Part shown: positions 1 to 7,726 of the stretch, piece after piece | Numbering within the stretch: position 1 is the stretch's first letter | Layout: every line of letters begins with the position of its first letter | Source of the DNA: JBBDWK01 sp040902885 | GTDB taxonomy: Bacteria > Acidobacteriota > Terriglobia > Bryobacterales > Bryobacteraceae | Length of the DNA stretch: 33,351 nucleotides | Assembly: GCA_040902885.1 (NCBI GenBank) | Contig: JBBDWK010000039.1 | Location: 1-33,351 of the forward strand | Direction of reading: 5' to 3' | The notes under the pieces: generated by a model | Seen by the model: the letters and a program-made list of their open reading frames with translations, nothing else | Databases searched by the model: none | What the model was told of the DNA's origin: nothing | Translations under genes and position numbers: made by a program

Positions 1-253
1 ACGATCCTGGCATGATCGGTAAAGGCTACGCCGATTTGCGTGATCTACCCCTAGGAGGAACCTGGGATCATTCGGAAATTGGCCTGTCATAGCTTCGGAT
101 CTCGAAGTCGATCCCTGCCAGCGATATGATTTAGAAGGGCAGGACGGGTGGCGACCAATTTGAGACGTCGGCCAGATCAGCAGATGAACTGGTGGGTCAC
201 TGATACGGACCGACGCAAAGACCGCGGCCTTCGCCCTGAAGGAGCACACGAAC
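1..253. other. Left-edge region without a recognisable gene
   Basis: No complete gene is visible here. One short frame on the plus strand stays open from the left edge to a stop near position 93 and could be the tail of a gene cut by the window. Its roughly 30 residues matched no family I could name. The last part is the leader of the VOC gene and holds its ribosome binding site. Confidence 0.4.
239..244 (+). promoter_or_regulatory. Ribosome binding site of the VOC gene
   Basis: A purine-rich AAGGAG-type Shine-Dalgarno sequence (gaaggagca) lies about 9-10 bases before the ATG at 254. This supports that ATG as the start. Confidence 0.6.
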
Positions 254-730
254 ATGAAGCCAAAGAACACGATCTGCCTCTGGTTCGACAAAGACGCGCA
301 TGAGGCGGCGCGCTTCTACGCCGTCACCTTTCCGGATAGTAAAGTAACCGCTGTTCACGAGGCTCCCGGTGACTATCCGGGCGGCAAGAAGGGCGATGAG
401 CTGACGGTGGAGTTCACCGTCCTGGGCATTCCCTGTCTCGGTCTCAACGGCGGCCCGGCGTTCAGGCACACCGAGGCCTTTTCCTTCCAGATCGCGACGG
501 AGAATCAGGAAGAGACGGACCGTTACTGGAACGCGATCGTCGGCAATGGCGGCACGGAAAGCGCGTGCGGTTGGTGCAAGGACCGCTGGGGCCTCTCCTG
601 GCAAATCACCCCGCGCGCGCTAACCGATGCGCTTGCGGCTGGTGGCGGTGAGGCAAAGCGTGCCTTCGAGGTGATGATGACGATGAAGAAGATCGACATC
701 GCCGCCATCGAGGCAGCGCGGCGAGGCTGA
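254..730 (+). CDS. VOC-superfamily protein, PhnB / 3-demethylubiquinone-9 3-methyltransferase-like
   Basis: This 158-residue protein has the single-module fold pattern of the vicinal oxygen chelate (glyoxalase/PhnB-like) group. It opens with a beta strand and 'WFDKDAHEAARFYAVTFPDS', typical of the small PhnB-like proteins often annotated as 3-demethylubiquinone-9 3-methyltransferase. The middle carries 'LGLNGGPAFRHTEAFSFQI' and the C-terminal half 'GGTESACGWCKDRWGLSWQI', both family signatures. Despite the usual label there is no S-adenosylmethionine-binding motif, so a methyltransferase activity should not be assumed. VOC proteins act as metal-dependent or metal-free isomerases, dioxygenases or binding proteins. 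The ATG at 254 has a well-placed ribosome binding site. The gene stands alone, and no neighbour suggests a substrate. Family membership is secure; the reaction is unknown. Confidence 0.9.
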   Translation: MKPKNTICLWFDKDAHEAARFYAVTFPDSKVTAVHEAPGDYPGGKKGDELTVEFTVLGIPCLGLNGGPAFRHTEAFSFQIATENQEETDRYWNAIVGNGGTESACGWCKDRWGLSWQITPRALTDALAAGGGEAKRAFEVMMTMKKIDIAAIEAARRG

Positions 731-802
731 CGTGAACACGCCGAAGCGTCCTTATTCGTCTGGATCACGCGCAAACCGGAACCAGGGCTCCCCACGTTCA
801 AG

Positions 803-822
803 TTGACGGGAAACGCCCAAAC
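803..822. repeat. Left copy of a 20-bp direct repeat flanking hicBA
   Basis: The 20 bases here (ttgacgNNaaacgcccaaac) recur in the same orientation at 1393-1412, matching at 18 of 20 positions. The two copies bracket the hicBA pair. They may be remnants of a duplicated sequence or an insertion scar, but the match is short. Confidence 0.45.
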
Positions 823-884
823 TACGAAAGCGGCATCACGAATTCCGGCTTAAGCGGCATTGCCCAGGAACGCCGATTCGAGAA

Positions 885-1070
885 CTATGGTCGCGGAATC
901 TGAAGATCATCGCAAATCTTGCGGGCCAGAAAGTCGTTCACTTCACGATGACGCGGAACCGCAGATGAGCGCCGTGCCTTTCGGTTAACGTATATCGTAT
1001 GGTTGCCGCCTTGACGATGACGCTCGCAGCCGTGCTGCTCCAAATGCCGGATGAGATCAGTGCGTTTCAC
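885..1070 (-). CDS. HicA-family mRNA interferase toxin
   Basis: This 61-residue protein matches HicA toxins across its length: an N-terminal helix with 'LIRHLEQHGCE', the catalytic strand 'GGNHTIYVNR' with the family's conserved histidine at residue 24, and the tail 'VPRHREVNDFLARKICDDL'. HicA toxins have a double-stranded-RNA-binding-like fold and cleave mRNA on or off the ribosome. The start is a GTG that shares GTGA with the stop of the upstream antitoxin gene, so the two are probably translationally coupled. All key positions look intact. In this pair the antitoxin gene comes first, which is common in chromosomal hicBA loci. Confidence 0.88.
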   Translation of the reverse strand: MKRTDLIRHLEQHGCERHRQGGNHTIYVNRKARRSSAVPRHREVNDFLARKICDDLQIPRP

Positions 1071-1294
1071 GCGGCGGGCAGAATAAGACTCTCCCGAATA
1101 ACATCGGCGCCCGCCAGACTTTGCTCGGACATTTCGCGGTTGGCTTCCAAAACCATCGTGACGGCTTCTTCCAGATTCGCACGCGCCTCTTCAAGAGTTT
1201 CCCCTTGGGTGTTCGCGCCAGGCAATTCTTCTACGAAGGCGATATAGCCTTCGGGCACTTTCATGTAAACAGCCGTCAATTTCAGTTGTGCCAT
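1067..1294 (-). CDS. HicB-family antitoxin (short form)
   Basis: About 75 residues with the partial RNase-H-like fold of HicB antitoxins: 'LTAVYMKVPEGYIAFVEELP', then 'GANTQGETLEEARANLEEAV' and an amphipathic helix. The strand-turn-strand 'GYIAFVEELPGANTQGET' is the family hallmark. I prefer the ATG at 1294. A TTG three codons upstream (1303) is also possible, and neither has a clearly spaced Shine-Dalgarno. The protein ends soon after the fold and has no helix-turn-helix or ribbon-helix-helix extension, so it should neutralise HicA but may not bind its own promoter. Its stop overlaps the hicA start by 4 bases. Confidence 0.88.
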   Translation of the reverse strand: MAQLKLTAVYMKVPEGYIAFVEELPGANTQGETLEEARANLEEAVTMVLEANREMSEQSLAGADVIRESLILPAA

Positions 1295-1392
1295 CCTCTG
1301 CAATCATATCAAGGCTAGACTGGCCGCGCCGCCAGTGTCTGATCGCTGCCAAACGCCGGCGTCAACTTGCCCGGGGATGTCAGAACCTCAAT

Positions 1393-1412
1393 TTGACGAA
1401 AAACGCCCAAAC
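1393..1412. repeat. Right copy of the 20-bp direct repeat flanking hicBA
   Basis: Second copy of the repeat at 803-822, differing at two central bases. It lies just outside the 3' end of the methyltransferase pseudogene. Read on the plus strand, both copies give similar residues (LTxNAQT), so a duplicated coding fragment is another explanation. Confidence 0.45.
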
Positions 1413-1455
1413 CGCTTTGTTGGCTGACTGGCCGGGGCCAAGAGCAGTCCGCATT

Positions 1456-2268
1456 CTACGGCGTGATCACGCGAAGCCTGGCGACCAGGATCGGCGGAAT
1501 TTCGATACAGTTGTTCCAGCTCAGCGCGACGTCCCCGGAAGTGACATCGAAGCGGGCTCCTCCAACCTATCAACAACGAATCCGGCTGAAAAGTATGCCG
1601 CCATGAGTGTTTGCAAGGGGCGGTGGAAATAGTAGTGGGGTTGCGGCTGTCCGAAAATTCCAACGGCCTTCTCCGGGACCAAGTTCCTGTAGCGTTTGAC
1701 CTTGAAACTGAAGCTCACACTCCGTCGCCTTCATAGTCGTCCCGCTCGGCGAGCAAGGTCGATCCACTCGTGTTAAAGCAGGGATGCGGGACAGAGAAAA
1801 CGAAGCGGCCCCTTGTCTTGAGTGACCGCCAAACCGCGCGCAGCAGAGGAGTAATAGCGGCAATGTCCATCAACGCCATGTTGCAGACCGCTGCCTCGAA
1901 TTGACCCGTGCCATGCGCAGCGAGGTGCTCTTCGTTCGTTAGATCCGCGAGCCGATAGTCGATACGGTCCGCATGTTCAGTCGTCCGGAGGCGGGCGCAA
2001 TCAAGCAATGTGCGGCTAAAATCGCAGGCGACGACGTGTGCGCCCAAAGACGCGAGCCGGCGCGCAAACTGCCCGTTCCCGCAAGCGAGTTCTAGAACTC
2101 GCTCCCCGGGCGCTATGGCCAACAGTCGCTCAGTGGCCGGTGCGATTAAGCACCTGTGCCATTTGTTGCCTCACCCATATTGGCGTCTCACCATCGGGCA
2201 TTTTGCTCCCAGATCTCCCGGGTTTCGCCGGCCAGATCGGGGAAATCCGCGTTCGAGTTCGTGTCCAT
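1456..2268 (-). pseudogene. Class I SAM-dependent methyltransferase, disrupted by one nonsense codon and three frameshifts
   Basis: Reading the minus strand from ATG 2268 gives a protein beginning MDTNSNADFPDLAGETRE, with 'IWEQNARW' followed by a TGA (2190-2188) where relatives have a second Trp. The frame is then lost near 2167-2171 (one base missing). It resumes through 'GERVLELACGNGQFARRLA' (SAM-binding motif I) and 'VVACDFS' (motif II). It breaks again at about 1715-1719, where an extra TG creates a stop in 'gtgtgagc', and continues as 'FSFKVKRYRNL' and 'HYYFHRPLQTL'. A third shift near 1545-1552 leads to the typical tail 'EIPPILVARLRVI' and a TAG at 1456. The three shifts cancel, so 813 bases still equal 271 codons. 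The intact form would methylate an unknown small molecule. Several lesions close together favour true decay over single read errors. Confidence 0.82.
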
Positions 2269-2311
2269 TTTCCGCAGTATAGCGCCGCAGGCCGAGGGCT
2301 GCCCCACTCCT

Positions 2312-3934
2312 CTAATTCTGGAAGTAGCGCCTCAACGTTGTCTTGGCGGGCGGCGGCGTCAAAATCGAAACAGCCGCCATCAGCAGCGCCGACACGACCG
2401 TCATCGGCACCACCGGCATGAAACCAAAAACGGAAGTTCCGGAGGCCGTCCGGGCGAGCGCATCCATCCCCGCGATGGAATAAACAACTACCGGCGGACC
2501 TGGCGCCGGCGCGGGCACCAGGTACTGGAACACGGCGATGGCCGCGACTGCCAGGGCCGTCCACGTGGTGCTCGCCAGCGCGCCCCATTTCGTGCTGCGT
2601 CTCCAAAATAGCGCCGCGACGACGAGCGGCGAGAGCGCCGCATAGCCGGAAAAGGCGTACTGAATCGCTATTTCGAAAATCGTCTGCGGCGCCTGGAGAG
2701 CGATCAGATAGGCGAACACGGTGACACCCACCACGAAGATGCGGCCCGTGTGCACCTGCACCGCCTCGCCAAACCGGGCCTTGCCGCCGTAATACGCAAA
2801 GACGTCTTCGGTGAACATGGTCGAGAGCGCGAGAATCTGCGAGTCGCTGGCCATCACCGCCGCCATGATGCCCGCGCCCAGCAGTCCGGCGAGCCAAATC
2901 GGCGCGTAGCGCTCGAGCAGAATGAGAATCACATCGTCGGCTGCCATCTTCTGCTTCAGCGCATCGCGCTCCGCCATGGTCAGTTCGGCGCCCCGCGCGG
3001 CCAGTTCCGCGCGCGCCTCCTGTTTGGCCTGGATCGCGGGCGAGTCGGCCGCGCGATTTGCCGTCACGCCCAGGAAGACGCACGGCACCCAGATCGCGAT
3101 GAGGCACAGCGGGTAGAAGACGACCGTCTTCTTGAACTGGGACATCTTGCACGCCGTGAGACAGAAAATGCTGATGTGCGGGAACGTTATTGCCGAAAGC
3201 GGGATGAAGGTGTAGCTGAAAAACGCGAGCGGCGGAAAGCGTTCGCGGGTCAGCAGCGGCGCCGTGGATGGCGCTTCCAGCATGGCCTCGACGGTTGCCC
3301 GGAAACCCCCCATCGCGGAGCCAATCACGATCACTGCAATGGCGCCGAAGCACAGGAAGAGCGTGGTCTGAAAGGCATTGACCCAGGCTGTGCCGCGCAT
3401 GCCGCCGAAAAAGACGTAGCTCATCACCACCACCGCGACCAGCGCGCCGCCGAACCAGAACGGAACCAGCCCGCCGCTGATGGTCCGGAGAGCCGTACCG
3501 CCGCCCATCACCCCGATGATGATGTAAGGCACCAGAAGGACCGCCTGCACGGCGAAGATCACAGTGCCGATGTGGCCGCATTCCCAGCGGTCCCTGAACA
3601 TCTGCACCGGCGTCATGAACCCGTGCTTCTTGCCCAGCGCCCAAATCCGCGTTCCGCAGAGCAGAAGCGCCACCGGCACGACGATGCCCGAGGAGGACGC
3701 CATCAGCCCGTAGGTCACGATGCCGTTGTGAAACGCGTGCCCGGAAGACCCCAGGATCGCGAACGCCGTCATGTGCGTGCCGAACAGCGACAACAGGAAG
3801 ACGTAGGGGCCTAGCGAGCGGCCGGCCACGAAGTAGTCCTCGGCGTTGCCGTCGCGCCGCGAGCCGCGGAACGCAAAAATTCCGATGTAGAGAACGATCC
3901 CCAGATACGCCAGGACGAAAAGCGCCGGGATCAC
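2312..3934 (-). CDS. Sodium:solute symporter family (SSS/SSF) transporter
   Basis: A 540-residue polytopic inner-membrane protein with about 13 hydrophobic segments. Near the N-terminus it carries the SSF signature 'AEDYFVAGRSLGPYVFLLS', and in the middle 'FFGGMRGTAWVNAFQTTLF', which resembles the conserved helix of Na+/solute and monocarboxylate symporters. It should import a small organic solute with sodium. I chose the GTG at 3934 because it overlaps the stop of the preceding DUF3311 gene (GTGA) and puts the first membrane helix at the N-terminus. A start further upstream would add a non-hydrophobic tail read from the other gene. The DUF3311-SSF pair is a known arrangement for organic-acid type symporters. 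The true substrate is not visible. Confidence 0.9.
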   Translation of the reverse strand: MIPALFVLAYLGIVLYIGIFAFRGSRRDGNAEDYFVAGRSLGPYVFLLSLFGTHMTAFAILGSSGHAFHNGIVTYGLMASSSGIVVPVALLLCGTRIWALGKKHGFMTPVQMFRDRWECGHIGTVIFAVQAVLLVPYIIIGVMGGGTALRTISGGLVPFWFGGALVAVVVMSYVFFGGMRGTAWVNAFQTTLFLCFGAIAVIVIGSAMGGFRATVEAMLEAPSTAPLLTRERFPPLAFFSYTFIPLSAITFPHISIFCLTACKMSQFKKTVVFYPLCLIAIWVPCVFLGVTANRAADSPAIQAKQEARAELAARGAELTMAERDALKQKMAADDVILILLERYAPIWLAGLLGAGIMAAVMASDSQILALSTMFTEDVFAYYGGKARFGEAVQVHTGRIFVVGVTVFAYLIALQAPQTIFEIAIQYAFSGYAALSPLVVAALFWRRSTKWGALASTTWTALAVAAIAVFQYLVPAPAPGPPVVVYSIAGMDALARTASGTSVFGFMPVVPMTVVSALLMAAVSILTPPPAKTTLRRYFQN

Positions 3935-4167
3935 CGAGCCGTCATCTCCTTGGAGGTCCGCTCCACTTCGTGTTCCAGGTGTGACGGCCACGCGTACTTC
4001 ACCAGCAGCGCCATGAGCATCGCCGCCGCAATCGAGTAGCAGGCGTGATAGAAGAGCCCGATCGGCAGGAAGCCGAACACCAGCGGGCGCGCCGTTCGCC
4101 AGAACCAGACATCCTGGTGGAGGGCGAAGAACACGATGGTCAGAATGGCGAGGGCCGCGGATTTCAT
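3931..4167 (-). CDS. DUF3311-family small membrane protein
   Basis: A 78-residue protein with two hydrophobic segments separated by a short polar loop: 'ALAILTIVFFALHQDVWFW' and 'LPIGLFYHACYSIAAAMLM'. The 'HQDVWFW', 'FGFLPIGLFYH' and terminal 'YAWP' features are those of DUF3311 proteins, which are usually encoded immediately before an SSF symporter and are thought to be an accessory subunit. The start at 4167 lies 16 bases after the stop of the MFS gene. The stop overlaps the symporter start by 4 bases, so translation of the two is likely coupled. Longer upstream starts would read back into the MFS gene and are unlikely. Confidence 0.85.
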   Translation of the reverse strand: MKSAALAILTIVFFALHQDVWFWRTARPLVFGFLPIGLFYHACYSIAAAMLMALLVKYAWPSHLEHEVERTSKEMTAR

Positions 4168-4183
4168 GATGGAAGTGACCGGA

Positions 4184-5521
4184 TTAGTCGGGCAGCTCCT
4201 GCTTCGGCTCGGGCAGCCAGAAGCTGGCGGCGAAACCCGCCGCATACACGAACAGAGCCACGGCCGCCGCCGCGTATGCCAGTTGGGTGAATGACGACCC
4301 GCCCGGCATTACGTTGACCAGGCTGGTTGTGAGCAGCGCCGCCGAGGTGCCAATCATGCGGCCTCCGATGTTCGCCGCAAAGCTCTCGCCCGTGCCGCGC
4401 AAATGGGTTGGGTAGACGCGCGGCAAATAGTTGCCCCAGAAACTGAACTGGGCGACAGTCAGCAGGCCGGCGAGCGCGACGCCCCACTTGAGCATACCCA
4501 GGTCGCTGATCGCGGGATAGAAAAATACCAGCGGAACAATCAACAGCCCGGGCGCTTGAAAGATGCGCAGAAGCTTCCGCCGCGAGACGATCAGGACCGC
4601 AAGATACGCCAGAATAAAACGCCCGGCGAGTCCGCCCATCTCCTGGTAGAACTGCACCGAGCTGACCGTCTGCTCCTGCGCCGCGCGCGGCAACGCGGCC
4701 ACTTCCGCGAGGCCGGGGACGATGCGCGGCAGGTGCTGGATTGCGCCGAACGCAGCGCCATAGCTGCACGCGAACATGATGGTGGTGACGATCGTGGTTC
4801 GCCGGTACGCCGGCTGGAACAGCTCGCCGATACTCGGCCGCTTGAGCGTGCCCTTGTCCTTTTTCAGTTTCCATGCGGGCGACTCGGGAAGGAACGGCCG
4901 GATGATGATGAGAGGAATCGCCGGGATCACACCGGAAATCAGGGTGTAACGCCATGCTTCGTGGCCTCCCTGGATGGCCGGAAGCGCGTCTCCGTAGGTC
5001 ACGGCGAGGTAGTAAGCGCCGGTGACAAGCAGCCCGCCGATTGACGAGAACGCCTGCGTGTACCCGAGCACGGCCTCGCGCTGCCTGGGATTCGGGAACA
5101 ACTCCGCCAGCCACGCCACCGCGGCCACGAACTCGACGCACACACCGACGAACGTCGTGCAGCGGAAGAACAATAGTTGCATGGGCGAGGTTGCGTAACC
5201 CGCGGCCAGCGCCGAGAACGCGTAAAGAAGGATGCTCCACACCAGCACGCGCCGGCGGCCCAGCCGGTCCGTCAGGTAGCCGCCGAGCAGCCCGAAGATC
5301 CCGCCCGCGACGGCCGGGACGTAGAACAGCATGCCCACCCACTGGTTGAACTCGGGGGTGCCCGGTCGAATTTGCGCGAGCTCCATGAGCGCCGGCCGCA
5401 CGATGAGCGGCAGCATCAACAACTCGTAGATGTCGAATGCGAAGCCCAGGGCGGCCACCGCGCAAATGGTCCATTGGACGGGAGTGAGCCTCGCGACTGG
5501 GGCGGCTGGGGCGTGTGCCAT
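4184..5521 (-). CDS. MFS transporter (sugar/organic-acid type)
   Basis: A 445-residue major facilitator protein with two blocks of about six membrane helices. After helix 1 ('CAVAALGFAFDIYELLMLPL') it has the MFS motif A, 'GYLTDRLGRRRVLVW', between helices 2 and 3. A charged central loop follows ('PESPAWKLKKDKGTLKRPS'), and 'PTHLRGTGESFAANIGGRM' lies in the second half, as in sialate- and aromatic-acid-type MFS carriers. It should transport a small organic solute by proton coupling. It sits 49 bases after a secreted-protein gene and 16 bases before the DUF3311 gene on the same strand, so an operon is likely. Two different transporter classes in one operon is unusual. Confidence 0.9.
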   Translation of the reverse strand: MAHAPAAPVARLTPVQWTICAVAALGFAFDIYELLMLPLIVRPALMELAQIRPGTPEFNQWVGMLFYVPAVAGGIFGLLGGYLTDRLGRRRVLVWSILLYAFSALAAGYATSPMQLLFFRCTTFVGVCVEFVAAVAWLAELFPNPRQREAVLGYTQAFSSIGGLLVTGAYYLAVTYGDALPAIQGGHEAWRYTLISGVIPAIPLIIIRPFLPESPAWKLKKDKGTLKRPSIGELFQPAYRRTTIVTTIMFACSYGAAFGAIQHLPRIVPGLAEVAALPRAAQEQTVSSVQFYQEMGGLAGRFILAYLAVLIVSRRKLLRIFQAPGLLIVPLVFFYPAISDLGMLKWGVALAGLLTVAQFSFWGNYLPRVYPTHLRGTGESFAANIGGRMIGTSAALLTTSLVNVMPGGSSFTQLAYAAAAVALFVYAAGFAASFWLPEPKQELPD

Positions 5522-5570
5522 AGGAGTTCCGGTGTGGCTGAAGTAAAACCTTAACTTATAGCACAGGGCG

Positions 5571-7448
5571 TCAGTTTTTCCCGAACCAGCCGCGGTCCCA
5601 GGGATGCGCCAGCGTGGGGCGGTTCTTATAGCGAGTCATCTGGAAGACGATGCGCGAGCCCGCTCCCGGCTCCAGACGAACCGTCGCCAGCGGACCGCCT
5701 ATGGCCTCCGTCTGGCCGCCCACCGTGGCCGAATCGAACTGGTGTTCTCCATAGCCGCCGGCCTGCACCACAACTGTGCGCGCTTCCACCGGGTTAACGT
5801 TCACGAGCGTCACCGTGGCCGAGCCGTCTTCCAGTTTTTCGACCAGCGCGCCCACGTCTTCGGGAAGTCCGGCGCGCCGTGCAATGGGATCGAAGTAGCG
5901 GAAGCGGCTGTGCAGCGTCCAGATCTTGCCGCCCGAGAAGTAACCGCCGAGGGTCAGATTCACAAGCGTGTTCGTCTCCGCCGGATTCAATCCCAATAGA
6001 TAGTCCGCCAGCCTCGTGTCCGGAGTAGTATTGTCGTTCCGGATCTGCTCCATGCTCCGGCGTACCCGCCCGAAGTCCGCCTGCAGCGCCTTCACCGGGT
6101 AGTCCGCGTCCTCGCCTTCGAGGAACCCGATCCATCCGCGCTTCGGCACGCGCTCCAGGTCCTTGCGGTCCATCGACCACAAGTAGATCTCCGTCAACCG
6201 GTCCGTAAACAAATTGCCGGTGAAGTGATACCAGCTCGGCGGGCCGTTGTGCTTGTAGCCGCGCGGATCGCCGTACATCTGCGGCAGCAATGTCCTGCCG
6301 TTCTCCTCCTTTTTCTGGGCGTAGATGTTGTCCAACTGCCGGCGCAGCACGCCGACATAGGACTGGTCGCCCGAAAGCAGCATCGCGTTGCTGAAGCCCG
6401 GCCACGAACCGGCGGTCACCGTGTTGCGGTGCGCAATTTTCTCAATCTCGCCATCGAAGATCGTGAAATTCCAGCCGTAGGTGCCTTTCCACCACTGGCC
6501 GTTGTATTCGCCGCCGGGCTTTCCGTCCAGGCCGACATTGGTTGGAATGTTGCCGCCGCTCTGCGCGGTCCGCTCCTTCCAGGCGTTCATGTACTCCAGC
6601 GCCCAGTTGCGGTATTTGTCTTCCCCGGTCAGCATGTAGGCGTTTAGCGCCAGATTCGTGGACGCCATGTTCAGGGGGTGGTCGCCCACGCTGTCCAGGT
6701 ATTCCGCGCAGTGCGCCAGCATCTTCGGGTAGTATTCCGTCAGGTTGAGCAGCTTCCCGCGCCCGGCGCTGTTGTGAAGCAAATGGAAACTGCCGGGCAC
6801 GGGATCGCCCACCCAATCGTACGTCGTGGCCTTGTGCATCATCGGCCCTTTGCTGCCGGTCCAGAGGCTCTTGATCAGCTTGTTGACGGGATCGTAATTG
6901 GGCGCTTCGGGATCTTCATTCATATACATCCCCGCGAAACGCTTCATCCGCGCGCGGTACAGTTCGTTATTCGGGTCCGAGAGGCCGAGAAACATGAAGG
7001 CGCGCATGCCCTCGCCGGTGTGAAACCAGTCCGACTGGGTGATGAATTCCTTGTAGTAAGACCCGTTTTCCGAGAGCTTGGTCAGCGTGGTGCGCAACTC
7101 GTTGTACTGCTTCCAGTGACCCTCCTGCGCCTTCTTGTAGAGCTCCAGAACCGAGTCCGAGCCGCCCAGGGCATGCAGGAGGGTCCAGTTGAAGAATGTT
7201 TCGATGGCGTCGTCCGGCCCGTCGAGCGTACCCCAACGCATGGTGTGCAGCAGGTAGCCGCGGTCGTCCACGTATTTTTCCGCGAAACGTTCGCAGGCCT
7301 GGGAGTTGACGCGCAGCAGGTCGCGCTCGAGCAAAGCCCACGCGGGAGGCGCCATCGGCGTCTTCACCACAAGGGTGACTTCGGCGTTGAGGCCCGAGGA
7401 GAACAGCCCGAGCGTGAAGAGAAGCGGCAAAGCGGAGAGGCGGTGCAT
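5571..7448 (-). CDS. Secreted protein of unknown function, possibly an all-helical glycan-active enzyme
   Basis: A 625-residue protein with a signal peptide (Met-His-Arg, then a hydrophobic stretch ending around 'SSGLNAE'). The body is rich in Trp, Tyr and His, with helical segments such as 'GYLLHTMRWGTLDGPDDA', 'LLHNSAGRGKLLNLTEYY' and 'MASTNLALNAYMLTG'. This pattern resembles the (alpha/alpha) toroid proteins that act on polysaccharides, but I recognise no catalytic motif. The last 130 residues are beta-rich ('GSATVTLVNVNPVEARTVV') and look like a C-terminal beta domain. It is the first gene of the run leading to the MFS, DUF3311 and SSF genes. That would fit an enzyme releasing a substrate for those carriers; this is inference only. 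Confidence 0.7.
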   Translation of the reverse strand: MHRLSALPLLFTLGLFSSGLNAEVTLVVKTPMAPPAWALLERDLLRVNSQACERFAEKYVDDRGYLLHTMRWGTLDGPDDAIETFFNWTLLHALGGSDSVLELYKKAQEGHWKQYNELRTTLTKLSENGSYYKEFITQSDWFHTGEGMRAFMFLGLSDPNNELYRARMKRFAGMYMNEDPEAPNYDPVNKLIKSLWTGSKGPMMHKATTYDWVGDPVPGSFHLLHNSAGRGKLLNLTEYYPKMLAHCAEYLDSVGDHPLNMASTNLALNAYMLTGEDKYRNWALEYMNAWKERTAQSGGNIPTNVGLDGKPGGEYNGQWWKGTYGWNFTIFDGEIEKIAHRNTVTAGSWPGFSNAMLLSGDQSYVGVLRRQLDNIYAQKKEENGRTLLPQMYGDPRGYKHNGPPSWYHFTGNLFTDRLTEIYLWSMDRKDLERVPKRGWIGFLEGEDADYPVKALQADFGRVRRSMEQIRNDNTTPDTRLADYLLGLNPAETNTLVNLTLGGYFSGGKIWTLHSRFRYFDPIARRAGLPEDVGALVEKLEDGSATVTLVNVNPVEARTVVVQAGGYGEHQFDSATVGGQTEAIGGPLATVRLEPGAGSRIVFQMTRYKNRPTLAHPWDRGWFGKN

Positions 7449-7502
7449 AGAGCACTATTAAAACACCGAATCGCCCGTTGGCGGGGGGGTGGGGGCTCAG
7501 CC

Positions 7503-7549
7503 TACTGGCCGAGGCCAACGTCCGGCAGGCCGAGGTCACGTCCTTGAGC
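7503..7549. repeat. Left copy of an imperfect 47-bp direct repeat flanking the molybdenum hydroxylase operon
   Basis: The 47 bases align without gaps to 11562-11608 with six mismatches (41/47). The repeat lies between the secreted-protein gene and the molybdenum hydroxylase operon. On the plus strand both copies read Leu-Leu-Ala-Glu-Ala-x-Val-Arg-Gln-Ala-Glu, and half of the differences are silent in that frame, so both may descend from a coding sequence. No function is assigned. The rest of 7449-7726 shows no gene. Confidence 0.7.
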
Positions 7550-7726
7550 TTCTCGAGGCGGTTTCGGAACCACGGTAGTCTCACCGTTTGCAGCCGTGCT
7601 TTAACTGCGGCAGCGTGCAGACAAACGAGGGCTTTGGTTATTTTTTGAACAACCGCTCGCTTTGGCGCTACTGTTGCTGGGGTTCACCCGAGCGGCTTCA
7701 GCAACGCCAGGCGTAATAGAGGGCAT

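Noticed and set aside
1..93. Possible C-terminal end of an acetyltransferase
   Set aside because: A short stretch (MIGKGYADLRDL) faintly recalls GNAT proteins, but about 30 residues with no other motif are not enough.
2130..3644. Long minus-strand open frame of 504 codons overlapping the symporter gene
   Set aside because: It is an out-of-frame shadow of the SSF gene, rich in Arg, Gly and Ala, with no domain. Only its last codons touch the real N-terminus of the methyltransferase pseudogene.
7645..7674. Possible promoter TTGAAC plus a weak -10 for the molybdenum hydroxylase operon
   Set aside because: The -35-like box is fair, but the candidate -10 at 17-18 bases matches at only about half its positions, so it is not listed as a feature.
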